NCBI RefSeq assembly: GCF_000724545.1
Contig: NZ_JHBV01000043.1
Location: 186,001 to 250,000 of the forward strand
DNA from: Aureispira sp. CCB-QB1
Lineage (GTDB): Bacteria; Bacteroidota; Bacteroidia; Chitinophagales; Saprospiraceae
DNA: 64,000 nt
Direction of reading: 5' to 3'
The notes beneath the pieces are model-generated. The model was not told the origin of the DNA, searched no databases, and worked only from the letters and a program-made list of their open reading frames with translations. A program made the position numbers and the translations under genes. Positions 27,486 to 36,211 of the stretch are shown in pieces; the stretch's first letter is position 1; every line of letters starts with the position of its first letter.

Positions 27486-28556
27486 TTATGATGCTCTTTG
27501 GTTAATTTGTTCAGACGAATACTTCATGTCTTCTAAAATATGCTGGTGGTGGCGATATCTATTGGTTACAAATTGCCAATGATAAGTAGCGGATAGAATA
27601 GAATTAAGCCCATCGGCAAATTGCAAAACGGTTACCTTTTCTTCTACTGTTAAGCCCTTAATATCGGTACGAATTTGTTTGATCATCTTCTTAAATTCGG
27701 CGTGGCAATTATTAACCAAATCAATGGATTTTTGAATTGCTTTATCTAAGGTTTTTGTTTGTTTAAGCACCCCAAAACTATTCACTAAATTGAACTGGCT
27801 ATGGCTTTCCTTAGGATAAGAAAATATATCATTTGATAATCCTCCAATATCTGCACATAAGTCAATAGCGGTTTGCAAGCTAGGTACTTTCTCTAGAAGA
27901 TCGTGATTTAAATACCTGCCCGTGCAATATTCAATTAAATAAATGGCAACATACATCCCCGAAAAGTTTCTTCTTAATAGAATATATTCTTCTGTCGATT
28001 CGTAGGCATCTGGTTTTAATTGATCTCTCAAATGTTCAAACAAAAGCCAAGATAATTTTTTGAAAAAAGTAGGTTCGCAACTTTGAAATATTTTGTTTCG
28101 AACCCATTGTAATGCAGTGCAAACTGTTTTTATCTCATTGCTAGTTAGTTGGTTATAATAAATGCTGTTTATTTTTCCTGTTTGCCAGATATACATCAAC
28201 TCAGACAAAGCAGGTTTGTCTTCCTGTTGGTTCTTTTCTATATCTTCTCCAAATAAATCATCAATGTAATACAGCAAATCATATAGAATATTAACAATAA
28301 CGATTCTGTACTTTCCAGATTTTGGATATAAAAACGAGGTCATTGTTGTATGGGCTGCATAGGATTGGTCAATTTGGATATTTAGTTCTTTGGATAAACG
28401 TGAAGTTGCCAATAAAATGCTCTCCATTGCTTCATGATGTTGGGGTCTTAGTTCTGAAATACTGAGCTGTTGAGAGTTAAAAGTGGTTGTGGTTCGTAGT
28501 GTGAAATGATTTGAAAAAAAGTCGAAATTTTTAGTGGTTGTATTTCTTTCTTTCAT
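27486..28556 (-). CDS. Class I terpene synthase A
   Basis: 356 residues, all-alpha class I terpene cyclase. The two metal-binding motifs are present: Asp-rich YYIDDLFGED (DD at 99-100, DDxxxE type) and the NSE triad SNDIFSYPKE (242-250), followed by HSQFNLVN. These bind the three Mg ions and the pyrophosphate of a prenyl diphosphate; farnesyl diphosphate is the usual bacterial substrate, but product and chain length cannot be read from sequence. No signal peptide or membrane segment. It shares the MKERN start and most motif surroundings with synthase B (33.7 kb), clearly a duplicate. Unusual in that the gene is surrounded by STAS-like paralogs. Confidence 0.85.
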   Translation of the reverse strand: MKERNTTTKNFDFFSNHFTLRTTTTFNSQQLSISELRPQHHEAMESILLATSRLSKELNIQIDQSYAAHTTMTSFLYPKSGKYRIVIVNILYDLLYYIDDLFGEDIEKNQQEDKPALSELMYIWQTGKINSIYYNQLTSNEIKTVCTALQWVRNKIFQSCEPTFFKKLSWLLFEHLRDQLKPDAYESTEEYILLRRNFSGMYVAIYLIEYCTGRYLNHDLLEKVPSLQTAIDLCADIGGLSNDIFSYPKESHSQFNLVNSFGVLKQTKTLDKAIQKSIDLVNNCHAEFKKMIKQIRTDIKGLTVEEKVTVLQFADGLNSILSATYHWQFVTNRYRHHQHILEDMKYSSEQINQRAS

Positions 28557-29437
28557 AGTGTGTGGTTTCTTTTAAAAGGGATAAATAAATGGCATTGTGA
28601 GGTTCCCTAATTTGCTTATTTATAGAAGCCTAATTCTTTGTTAGATGCTGCATAGTTTTGGTTTATTGTTGGTTCTGAATTATTTTATGCAGTTAACAGT
28701 TTTGTTCAGTCAATGCAAGGCTTCGCCAGTCTTCGCAAAACGTCAATAAGAGTATTACAAAGGAGGAACAGCACAAGCTTTTAAAAATGAAATTGCAAAA
28801 AATAGAGGCTTCTTACCCTTAGATATTAAGATTAGATTGTGTTAATAAATTTTGTAAGAAAGTGTCAACTGGTACGTGTACTCCTTAATAGAGTGAGTGG
28901 TATATTCGCTATACAGTATTGAAGGGAATAATTTGTGGGCGAAACTACTTTTAAAAGTAAGTATGTCGTTTTACTATGTTGTTTACAAATATAAACAAAA
29001 TAATCAAATGTTTTAATTAATATAAAATTAATTTTAATAAATTATATGTGTCAATTTGTAACGGCTTTTAATGAGCTGCTAATATAAATTAATTTCTTTT
29101 TTTTATTAGTATCTAGATTGGTTTCTTAAAAATATATTGTACTTTAATTCTTGATATTTATTATAAATAAGTATTAGAATTGAATTATACGAGAGGATAT
29201 TGGAATTTTTGACCAAAATAAGTAAATACATATAAATAAAGAACCCTATATGGTCTTGTTAAGGTGTAGTTTACATATATTTATTGTACAGTTAAAAAAT
29301 TAATTTATTTTTGGAGTAAAAAAAAGATTCTCAAATCTCTCTTGTACTTATATTTTATAACATACTTAATAATTGATGTTATTGGAGGATTTCCCCTTGG
29401 CATTATATTCAATAGATAATTATTAATTACAAAAAAA
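28557..29437. other. 881-bp intergenic region upstream of synthase A
   Basis: AT-rich, without a supportable gene, between divergent synthase A and paralog 5. It holds a block (28762-28900) homologous to a block upstream of synthase B. The part right of 28975 is extremely AT-rich. Confidence 0.6.
28762..28900 (-). repeat. Upstream element shared by both terpene synthase genes, copy A
   Basis: Aligns with 34138-34272: GGAGG(A/G)ACAG(C/T)ACAA at one end, a shared GATATTAA, AATTTTGTAAGAAAGT, CAA-(C/T)-TGGTACG, and the hairpin-like (A/G)CTCC-loop-GAG(T/C) with G(A/C)GTG at the other end. It lies about 205-345 bp upstream of the synthase A start. Confidence 0.65.
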
Positions 29438-29854
29438 ATGGAGTTCAAAACAAGAGCCTTGACGATTACAGTTCGACCAGATGACATTGTAGACATTGTG
29501 CCAAATGAAGATTGGGTGGAGCCCGATACGATGGAAATCGCCAAAGAAAATGTCGCTGCCATGAAAAAAGCAGTAGATGGAAAACCTAGGGGGTTGCTTA
29601 GTCGCACACCAAGTACGTATCTAAGCAAAGAGGTAATGAACTATTATAGTGAAGCAGAAGTAGGAGAAGTGGCTACTGTTATATTGACCAATTCGTTTGG
29701 ATCAAAAGTAGTCGGAAACCTTTTCTTAAAACTAACAGGAAAAAGCAGAGGAGATGCTCCTATACGTATTTTTTCGGCAAGCAACAAAGAAGAAGGGATT
29801 GCTTGGTTATTAGAGCATATTAATAAAGCTAAAAAACAGGCTAAAAGGGGCTAA
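29438..29854 (+). CDS. STAS/SpoIIAA-like small protein, paralog 5 of 7
   Basis: 138 residues (MEFKTRALTITVRPDDIV). Close to paralogs 6 and 7: NEDWVEPDTMEIAKENVAAMKKAVDGKPRGLLSRTPSTYLSKEVMNYY, NSFGSKVVGNLFLKLTGKSRGDAPIRIF. C-terminus Lys-rich. The first of three copies that lie between the two biosynthetic blocks, transcribed away from synthase A and toward the P450. Confidence 0.8.
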   Translation: MEFKTRALTITVRPDDIVDIVPNEDWVEPDTMEIAKENVAAMKKAVDGKPRGLLSRTPSTYLSKEVMNYYSEAEVGEVATVILTNSFGSKVVGNLFLKLTGKSRGDAPIRIFSASNKEEGIAWLLEHINKAKKQAKRG

Positions 29855-29982
29855 AATAATAGTTTTTAGTTATATTTCTTTTTTATGAATTTATGTTTTC
29901 ATATATTTAGATATACTGTTGAGTTTACTTAGAATTATAAAACAACATAAAAGTATAATAAAGAACCTTAAACATAAAGATT

Positions 29983-30390
29983 ATGGAATACAGAACTAAA
30001 GCACTAATTATCAAGGTTAGACCAGATGATATTGTTGAGATTATCCCTGATAAGAACTGGGTAGAACCTGATACCTTAGAAATTGCCAAAGAGAACGTGG
30101 CAGCAATAAGAAAAGCAGTAGATGGAAAACCCAGAGGGCTGTTGAGCGAAAACCCCAATACTTATCTTAGTAGAGAAGTTATGAACTACTACAATGAGGC
30201 GTATGTAGGAGAAGTGGCTACAGCAATGTTAAGCACTTCTTTTGGGTCAAAAATAGTAGGCAATCTATTTTTGAAGTTAACAGGCAAAAGTAGAGGAGAT
30301 GCACCTGTTCGTATTTTTGCAATGAGCGATCGAAAAGCAGCAATTGAGTTCTTGTTAGATGAAATTGCCAAAGCCAAAAAACGAAAATGA
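29983..30390 (+). CDS. STAS/SpoIIAA-like small protein, paralog 6 of 7
   Basis: 135 residues (MEYRTKALIIKVRPDDIVEI). Most similar to paralogs 5 and 7: WVEPDTLEIAKENVAAIRKAVDGKPRGLLS, NTYLSREVMNYYNEA, TSFGSKIVGNLFLKLTGKSRGDAPVRIF. The short leaders of 6 and 7 also resemble each other just before the ATG (CTTAAACATAAAGATT and CTTTAAATATAGAAACT). Confidence 0.8.
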   Translation: MEYRTKALIIKVRPDDIVEIIPDKNWVEPDTLEIAKENVAAIRKAVDGKPRGLLSENPNTYLSREVMNYYNEAYVGEVATAMLSTSFGSKIVGNLFLKLTGKSRGDAPVRIFAMSDRKAAIEFLLDEIAKAKKRK

Positions 30391-30504
30391 TAAAATTAAG
30401 AAAAATATAAAAATACTCCTATATATTTTATGTTTAATTGTTATAATAATGTTATATTTATTAGGCTTAATATGTGATTGTAACAAACTTTAAATATAGA
30501 AACT

Positions 30505-30927
30505 ATGGAATACAGGACTAGAGCACTAATCATCAAGGTTCGACCCGACGATATTGTTGAAATATTGCCTAACAAAGAATGGACAGAGCCTGATACATTA
30601 GAAATTGCACAAGAAAATGTGGCTGCTATGAGAAAAGCGGTAGATGGCAAAGTGAGGGGATTGTTAAGTAATACGGCAAATACTTATCTTAGTAAAGAAG
30701 TTCTAAAATGTTATTCTGAAGCAGAAATAGGAGAAGTCGCAACAGCAATGTTAACCACTTCTTTTGGTTCAAAGATTGTCGGAAACCTTTTTTTGAAAAT
30801 AACTGGTAAATCCAAGTTGACAGATGGCAAAAGAGGACAAGCTCCTGTCAAAATATTTGATGAAAAAAAACGAGACGAGGCAATCAAATGGTTGCTAGAA
30901 TGTATCGAAAAAAAGAAAAATGGATAA
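30505..30927 (+). CDS. STAS/SpoIIAA-like small protein, paralog 7 of 7
   Basis: 140 residues; a five-residue insertion (SKLTDGKRGQ) separates the core from APVKIF. Otherwise WTEPDTLEIAQENVAAMRKAVDGKVRGLLS and TSFGSKIVGNLFLKITGK. The last copy, converging on the P450 gene with a strong bidirectional terminator between them. Confidence 0.8.
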   Translation: MEYRTRALIIKVRPDDIVEILPNKEWTEPDTLEIAQENVAAMRKAVDGKVRGLLSNTANTYLSKEVLKCYSEAEIGEVATAMLTTSFGSKIVGNLFLKITGKSKLTDGKRGQAPVKIFDEKKRDEAIKWLLECIEKKKNG

Positions 30928-30947
30928 AATATTACATCAGAGAAATA

Positions 30948-30984
30948 AAAAAACTATCTATTGAATTTCAGTAGATAGTTTTTT
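30948..30984. terminator. Bidirectional terminator between paralog 7 and P450
   Basis: 13-bp stem AAAAAACTATCTA/TAGATAGTTTTTT, 11-nt loop, at the end of two convergent genes. Confidence 0.8.
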
Positions 30985-30997
30985 TATGCCTATTCTA

Positions 30998-32359
30998 TTA
31001 GCTAGCTGGATTTCTTTTTTGAACTCGAACCTTAATACCATTCGTTGGACTTAGAGTAAGCAAAGGTTTAAAACCTATGTTTTGTCCTGGCGATAAGACA
31101 AATTTGTACCTCCGAATAAACATGGCTAAAATGAATTGCATTTCCATAATAGCAAAATTTTTCCCAATACAAATTCTTGGCCCTCCTCCAAAAGGTAAAT
31201 AAGAAAAAGGAACCTGTTCTTTTTTATTTTCTGGAGTGAAACGCTCAGGGTCAAAACATTCAGGATCTTTCCAGTACTTAGGATTATGATGTAGACCATA
31301 TACAAATGCTGCAATGTCTTCTCCTTTTTTGATTTTGATACCCGAAAACTCGTCATCTTCTACGGGTTCTCGGTCAATAAGCCAGACAACGGGATACATT
31401 CGCATTGTTTCTTCTAGGACTTGTAGTGGATAAGTCAATGAGCGAATACTTTCGATGGAAGGTTCTTCATCTCCCAATATTTCTGTGACTGATTGCAGCA
31501 CTTTTTCTTCAATTCCAGGGTGTTTGGCTAGCAAATAGAAGAGCCAAGCCATTGTAACAGCAGATGTTTTGTTGCCTGCAACAATCAAAATAATAGATTC
31601 ATCTAGCAACTGTTTATTCGTCATCTTAGAACCATCTTCATACTCGGTATCCAACAACATACCTAGCAAATCATCTTTTGATTCGCCAGATTTTTTTCGT
31701 TCTTCGATGAAATCTAAGATAAATTTATCTCGAATATTTTTTTGTTTGACAATATGCTTATAAGCGCCATTGAGATGATACCAAGGTTTTAGAAATGGTT
31801 GTTTGGCAACAGCGACAATGTATTCATTTGCTTTGGCAATGCTATCATCAATAACATCAATTTTTTCATTGTCAAACTCTTGCCCGAACAAGCTTTTGGA
31901 AACTACTTTTGATGCCAAGTAAGTCATTTCTTTTTCGAGATCAATTTCTTGGTTTGTTTCTGCATACACGTCCAAGATATTATCCATATATTGATTGATT
32001 TCATCAAGCATAATTTTAGAAATGCCAACTAATTTTTTTTTGTGAAAACCAGCTTGGATAGCTCTGCGTTGTTTCAACCAATATTTTCCGTCAGATGTAA
32101 AAAGACCATCTCCAATTTGATCTCTTACAAAAGTTCTAACTAAAGAGGTTTTGATATAGTTAGAATTATTCTTTTGTAAAAAATACCGAATCAATTCAGC
32201 GTCATCGGTTAGGGTAAGTTTGTTAGGAAGTTTGATAAGACCATCATTCTGGTCTAATATTTCTTTAAAAAAAAGGATCAAGTTGCGATTCATACTAGGA
32301 AGCTTGCGTAAAAAAGCAAGCAATCCCATTTTAGGAACATTAACTTCAGGGTTCTCCAT
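30998..32359 (-). CDS. Cytochrome P450
   Basis: 453 residues, soluble form. All family marks are present: C-helix WLKQRR (W94), I-helix AGNKTSA (261-267), ExxR (E317-R320 in LEETMR), PERF (about 370) and the haem loop FGGGPRICIG with Cys397. The I-helix acid that normally precedes the conserved Thr (AG-x-D/E-T) is Lys264 here, read directly as codon AAA on the minus strand. Redox partners are not in the window. It follows synthase B on the same strand after 225 bp, so it is a good candidate to oxidise the terpene, but a hairpin at 32498 lies between them. Confidence 0.92.
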   Translation of the reverse strand: MENPEVNVPKMGLLAFLRKLPSMNRNLILFFKEILDQNDGLIKLPNKLTLTDDAELIRYFLQKNNSNYIKTSLVRTFVRDQIGDGLFTSDGKYWLKQRRAIQAGFHKKKLVGISKIMLDEINQYMDNILDVYAETNQEIDLEKEMTYLASKVVSKSLFGQEFDNEKIDVIDDSIAKANEYIVAVAKQPFLKPWYHLNGAYKHIVKQKNIRDKFILDFIEERKKSGESKDDLLGMLLDTEYEDGSKMTNKQLLDESIILIVAGNKTSAVTMAWLFYLLAKHPGIEEKVLQSVTEILGDEEPSIESIRSLTYPLQVLEETMRMYPVVWLIDREPVEDDEFSGIKIKKGEDIAAFVYGLHHNPKYWKDPECFDPERFTPENKKEQVPFSYLPFGGGPRICIGKNFAIMEMQFILAMFIRRYKFVLSPGQNIGFKPLLTLSPTNGIKVRVQKRNPAS

Positions 32360-32497
32360 TATGAAAATATATTAAGTGTTTTGAATCAATAATCCACTAA
32401 CTTTATAGTTGTGTAATACTAAAAAATTAGTGACTGTTTAGGTATAGACATTGATAGTCAGACCAATAAAAATTTGAGGAAATAACAATAGAATTAA

Positions 32498-32529
32498 ATG
32501 ACCTTAGTCTACTAAAAGACTAAGGTCAT
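32498..32529 (-). terminator. Hairpin after synthase B, before P450
   Basis: Perfect 13-bp stem ATGACCTTAGTCT/AGACTAAGGTCAT, 6-nt loop, about 55 bp beyond the synthase B stop, with only a weak T tract (TTTAATT) on the minus strand. May terminate fully or partly. Confidence 0.6.
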
Positions 32530-32584
32530 ACTTTGTATTAAGATAATAAATTTCATTATCATTCAGTCGATAATTCCATTTACT

Positions 32585-33715
32585 TTATGCATGTTTCTTG
32601 ATTAGAGGAATCAAATTCTTAACTTTCGAATTGAATGTATAAGTAGATTCGTGTTTCAAGTCTTCCAAAATGTGGTTGTCATGTCTGAAACGCTGAGTAA
32701 CAAATTGCCAGTGGTAGCTTGCTGATAAAATATCTTTTAGACCCTCTGCAAATTTTAACACAGTAATTTGTTGCTCTTCAGATAAAACCTTAACCTCTGT
32801 TTGAAGTTGCTCTATGGCTTGGTCAAATTCAAAGTGACAGTCGTTAACTAGGTCGATAGAATTTTGAACAGCTTCTTTTAATGTCATTTCTGGATGAGCA
32901 ACTAAATAACTGTTGACCAAATTAAACTTGCTGTGACTTTCTTTGGGATAGGAGAAAATATCGTTTGATAAACCTCCAATATCAGCACATGCATCAATTG
33001 CTTTTTGTAGACTAGGTACTTTTTCTAAAGTACCTGCGGCAAGGTATCTATTGTTGCAGTATTCTACAAGAAACGCAACAGGGTACATTCCACCAAAACG
33101 TCTTCTTAGCAAAATATATTCGTCTACAGTGCTAAAGTCTTTAGGCTCCAACTGATCTTTCAAATGCTCAAAAAGCAGACCAGATAGTTTTTTGAAAAAT
33201 GCAGGCTCAGAGCTCTGAAATAACTTAGTTCTAATCCAAAGTAAAGCGTTATAGATGTTCTTAATTTTTGGGTTTTTAATAGCATCTAAAAAGCCATCTT
33301 GGATTTTTCCAGTTTTCCAAATTTGCATCATTGCCATCAATGAAGGACGCTCGTCGTCTTCTCCAATTTCTATGTCCTCTCCAAAAAGATCATCGATGTA
33401 ATATAGAAAATCGTAGAGAACATTGGCAATGACCAATCTATACCTACCTGAGTTGGGGTATAAAAATGCAGTCATACTTGTATGAGCAGAATAGACCTCT
33501 TCTAGTTGAATATCTAACTCTTTGGTCAATTTAGAGGTAGCTTTCAAAATATCTTGAATAGCTTCGTGATAGTGTATTTCTAGTGTAGAAATGGTTAGCT
33601 GCTTAGAGTTGAAGGGGCTAACAGGGCATGCGGATAAATTGTCTTGAAAATCGTTAGCGATTTGTGATACGTTGGGTTTGTTACCTTCGTTTGCTTCTTG
33701 ATTTCTTTCTTTCAT
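32585..33715 (-). CDS. Class I terpene synthase B
   Basis: 376 residues. Asp-rich motif YYIDDLFGED (DD at 108-109) and NSE triad SNDIFSYPKE (251-259), then HSKFNLVNS. Overall very similar to synthase A, with differences concentrated in the N-terminal tail, the region after the Asp motif and the C-terminus (extra SKVKNLIPLIKKHA). Both enzymes start MKERN. Likely substrate is farnesyl or geranyl diphosphate. Its upstream block (34138-34272) resembles that of synthase A, so the duplication included the regulatory region. Confidence 0.86.
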   Translation of the reverse strand: MKERNQEANEGNKPNVSQIANDFQDNLSACPVSPFNSKQLTISTLEIHYHEAIQDILKATSKLTKELDIQLEEVYSAHTSMTAFLYPNSGRYRLVIANVLYDFLYYIDDLFGEDIEIGEDDERPSLMAMMQIWKTGKIQDGFLDAIKNPKIKNIYNALLWIRTKLFQSSEPAFFKKLSGLLFEHLKDQLEPKDFSTVDEYILLRRRFGGMYPVAFLVEYCNNRYLAAGTLEKVPSLQKAIDACADIGGLSNDIFSYPKESHSKFNLVNSYLVAHPEMTLKEAVQNSIDLVNDCHFEFDQAIEQLQTEVKVLSEEQQITVLKFAEGLKDILSASYHWQFVTQRFRHDNHILEDLKHESTYTFNSKVKNLIPLIKKHA

Positions 33716-34137
33716 GGTACAATTTCTTTATAAGGGGTTGAAAAATAAGATTGTACATTTTCCCTGTTTTTATCCATTAGATATAAGACTATTACGATCA
33801 TCACTAACACTAAGTGTTGCTTTTTGGTTAGGACATACAAAAGCCGTTTTAACTATCTAAAAACATTGTGATAATTAACTGGAGTAATGGAAAGTAATTC
33901 GTACTTTCAATAGATAAAAATCTATACTGGATAAGGTGAATATCTCGGGCTATATGTTGTGATTTTTGTTTTAAAACAGAAGGATCTCGCTTGATATAAC
34001 TTATCAATAAAAAAAGTTAAATGAAGAAAAGTTAAATGAAGGCATAAGATGTCCCAATGATTGTGGTGGTTCAATCATCAACAAACATTAAGCACATAAA
34101 TCACCTAACTAGACAACAGCCTTAGCAGCGTTGAATA

Positions 34138-34272
34138 GGAGGGACAGTACAAACTTTAAAATTAAAATTGTAAAATAGGAGGTATCTCACTCTTGCGATA
34201 TTAAAAATGGGTTGTTTCTAATTTTGTAAGAAAGTCAATTGGTACGGATTGCTCCCTAAGTGGAGCGAGTGA
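34138..34272 (-). repeat. Upstream element shared by both terpene synthase genes, copy B
   Basis: Counterpart of 28762-28900. Contains the hairpin GCTCC-CTAAGT-GGAGC (34251-34266); the corresponding positions in copy A are ACTC...GAGT, so the outer pair has changed from G-C to A-T while pairing is kept. It starts about 420 bp from the synthase B ATG, against about 205 bp in copy A. Confidence 0.65.
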
Positions 34273-34506
34273 TAATATAAGCGGTACGGTATAGAGAGGT
34301 TGTTAAAATAGGAAACTTTGAGTTATGGTTGTTGGTGAAGTTAGGGAATTAAAAATTGATTGTGTTAAAAGTTAAATAAATAATAGTTTTGTTGTGCGTG
34401 TATTGTCTGTATTACTTAGTAATACTAATATACGTAAAAAAAATGAATATTACAAATTATGTAACGGAAAAAAGTTAATTTAGCAAATTATTAACTGTGT
34501 GTTAGT

Positions 34507-34539
34507 TTTGTGTTAATGGATATGTTTTTTGTAACTTTA
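34507..34539 (+). promoter_or_regulatory. Candidate xdhA promoter
   Basis: TTTG (34507-34510), exactly 21 nt, then TAACTTTA (34532-34539): same spacing as the his promoter, one mismatch to TAnnTTTG. About 65 bp before the xdhA start. Confidence 0.55.
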
Positions 34540-34604
34540 TGAAAGTTAGTATTTTAACTTTTTTAAAGTGAAAAAATAAATGATTTAAAAAAAAGTTTAA
34601 TAAA

Positions 34605-35999
34605 ATGATAAAATTTATTCTTAATAATGAATTAATAGAAACTGACTTACCATCGGGGATGGTATTGGCAGATTATATACGATATAAAGAATGTCTAACA
34701 GGAACCAAGCTCGGATGTCGTGAAGGTGATTGTGGCGCTTGTACCGTTTTAGTTGGAACAAGAGTTGGATCAGAGGTAATTTACGAATCGGTTACTTCTT
34801 GCTTGATGCCATTAGGTAATGCGCAAAGCAAGCATATTGTTACCGTAGAAGGTGTTAATATTATAAGATTAAATAAAATACAAGCAGCAATAGCGGATGA
34901 AGGAGGAACTCAATGTGGTTTCTGTACCCCTGGTTTTATCATGTCTTTATGCGGTTTTGCCTTGTCCAAAGAGCCTAAAAATCAAGAAAAAGGAATTTTG
35001 GCGATAGCTGGTAATATCTGCCGATGCACGGGCTACAAATCAATTGAGCGAGCGCTTGAACAGATTGTGCAAGAATTGCAAGAACTAGATACCAACAATA
35101 GGATAAATTGGTTGGTTGAAAATGGTTTTTTGCCCAATTATTTTGTCAATATTGAAACGAAACTCAAGGAATGTGTGCTTCAAGAAACTGATTTGGGGCA
35201 TGATGCACAAAAAGTTTTCGTAGGGGGAGGGACAGATTTGTATGTACAGCGCCCCACCGAAATGTTGCCCGCAGAGATAGTTCATACAACGCAACGACAA
35301 GATTTAAAGGGGATTTGGAAGGCAAATGGGCGATGTCATATTGGTGCCTCTACCTCTACCGAAGCACTCAAGCAGTCGCCACTTATACAAAGTTTAAGCC
35401 CTAATAGTGATCATTTTTTTAATTTAATATCTTCATTGCAAATTCGGAATATGGCAACCGTAGCAGGAAACCTTGTTAATGCTTCTCCTATTGGTGATTT
35501 GGCGGTGTTCTTGTTAGCGTTGAATAGTAATATCATATTAAATGACAATGGGGCATTGAGAGAAATTCCACTAAAGAACTTTTTTAAGGGCTATAAAACA
35601 CTGGATAAAAAAGAAACAGAGTTTGTTCAAGAAATCAATTTTGATCTGCCAACAGAGAAGCATTATTTTAATTTTGAAAAAGTTTGTAAGCGTACTTATT
35701 TGGATATTGCTTCTGTTAATACTGCGATAAACATAGAGTGCAATTTGCACGGTGAAATTACAAAAGCAAGCCTAGCAGCAGGAGGTGTTGCACCTGTTCC
35801 TAAGTACTTAACCAAGACAAGTGCTTACTTAACAGGACAAACAGTTTCAGAAGCTCTTTTTAAAAATTCTTTGGACATAGCACAAGAAGAGATCAGCCCA
35901 ATTTCCGATGTTAGAGGTTCTGAAGCATACAAGCGTTTGTTGTTGCGTCAATTGATGAAAGCACATTATCAAGTCTTATTTCCTGAATTCGTAGTGTAA
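34605..35999 (+). CDS. xdhA: Xanthine dehydrogenase small subunit (2Fe-2S and FAD)
   Basis: 464 residues. N-terminal plant-type ferredoxin domain: Cys38, Cys43, Cys46 and Cys66 (GCREGDCGACTV ... TSCLMP). Second 2Fe-2S domain: Cys104, Cys107, Cys139, Cys141 (CGFCTPG and CRCTGY). FAD domain from about 170, with VGGGTDLYVQRP near 200 and IRNMATVAGNLVNASPIGD, ending in the CO-dehydrogenase flavoprotein C-terminal domain. Passes electrons from XdhB to NAD. Its partner gene lies 3.7 kb away (39749), separated by two unrelated surface-protein genes and three terminators, so it is expressed separately. Confidence 0.93.
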   Translation: MIKFILNNELIETDLPSGMVLADYIRYKECLTGTKLGCREGDCGACTVLVGTRVGSEVIYESVTSCLMPLGNAQSKHIVTVEGVNIIRLNKIQAAIADEGGTQCGFCTPGFIMSLCGFALSKEPKNQEKGILAIAGNICRCTGYKSIERALEQIVQELQELDTNNRINWLVENGFLPNYFVNIETKLKECVLQETDLGHDAQKVFVGGGTDLYVQRPTEMLPAEIVHTTQRQDLKGIWKANGRCHIGASTSTEALKQSPLIQSLSPNSDHFFNLISSLQIRNMATVAGNLVNASPIGDLAVFLLALNSNIILNDNGALREIPLKNFFKGYKTLDKKETEFVQEINFDLPTEKHYFNFEKVCKRTYLDIASVNTAINIECNLHGEITKASLAAGGVAPVPKYLTKTSAYLTGQTVSEALFKNSLDIAQEEISPISDVRGSEAYKRLLLRQLMKAHYQVLFPEFVV

Positions 36000-36036
36000 T
36001 GATATTTTGTTGCTTTTTTAGTTGTATCAATATTTG

Positions 36037-36074
36037 AGTTCTATGGGGATATACATCTTGATGGGACTTTTTTT
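36037..36074 (+). terminator. Rho-independent terminator after xdhA
   Basis: Stem AGTTCTAT/ATGGGACT (two G-T wobbles), 16-nt loop, followed by seven T. Confidence 0.6.
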
Positions 36075-36169
36075 ATCCTTGTTTTTGAGGAAGAATATCC
36101 TTAGGTTATTAAAAATACGTATACTTAATATATGTAATTTTACGGATGGTAAGCACTAAATTTTTCATC

Positions 36170-36177
36170 TACTTTTG
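36170..36177 (+). promoter_or_regulatory. -7 box of the first S74 surface-protein gene
   Basis: TACTTTTG (TAnnTTTG), 35 bp before the ATG. The leader ATTCAATCAC..TTAAAACTTAAAT is almost identical to that of the second gene (38 kb). No convincing TTTG at the -33 position. Confidence 0.55.
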
Positions 36178-36211
36178 AAAGTATTCAATCACTTTTAAAA
36201 CTTAAATATAA

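Larger units (their letters stand above)
33716..34604. other. 889-bp divergent intergenic region, synthase B / xdhA
   Basis: No gene recognised. It holds the conserved synthase upstream block (34138-34272) and an xdhA promoter near 34507. Confidence 0.6.

Noticed and set aside
27486-33715. Squalene/phytoene synthase or polyprenyl synthase
   Set aside because: The DDLFGED plus NDIFSYPKE pair is the terpene cyclase Asp-rich/NSE combination, not the two DxxxD or DDxxD motifs of those enzymes.
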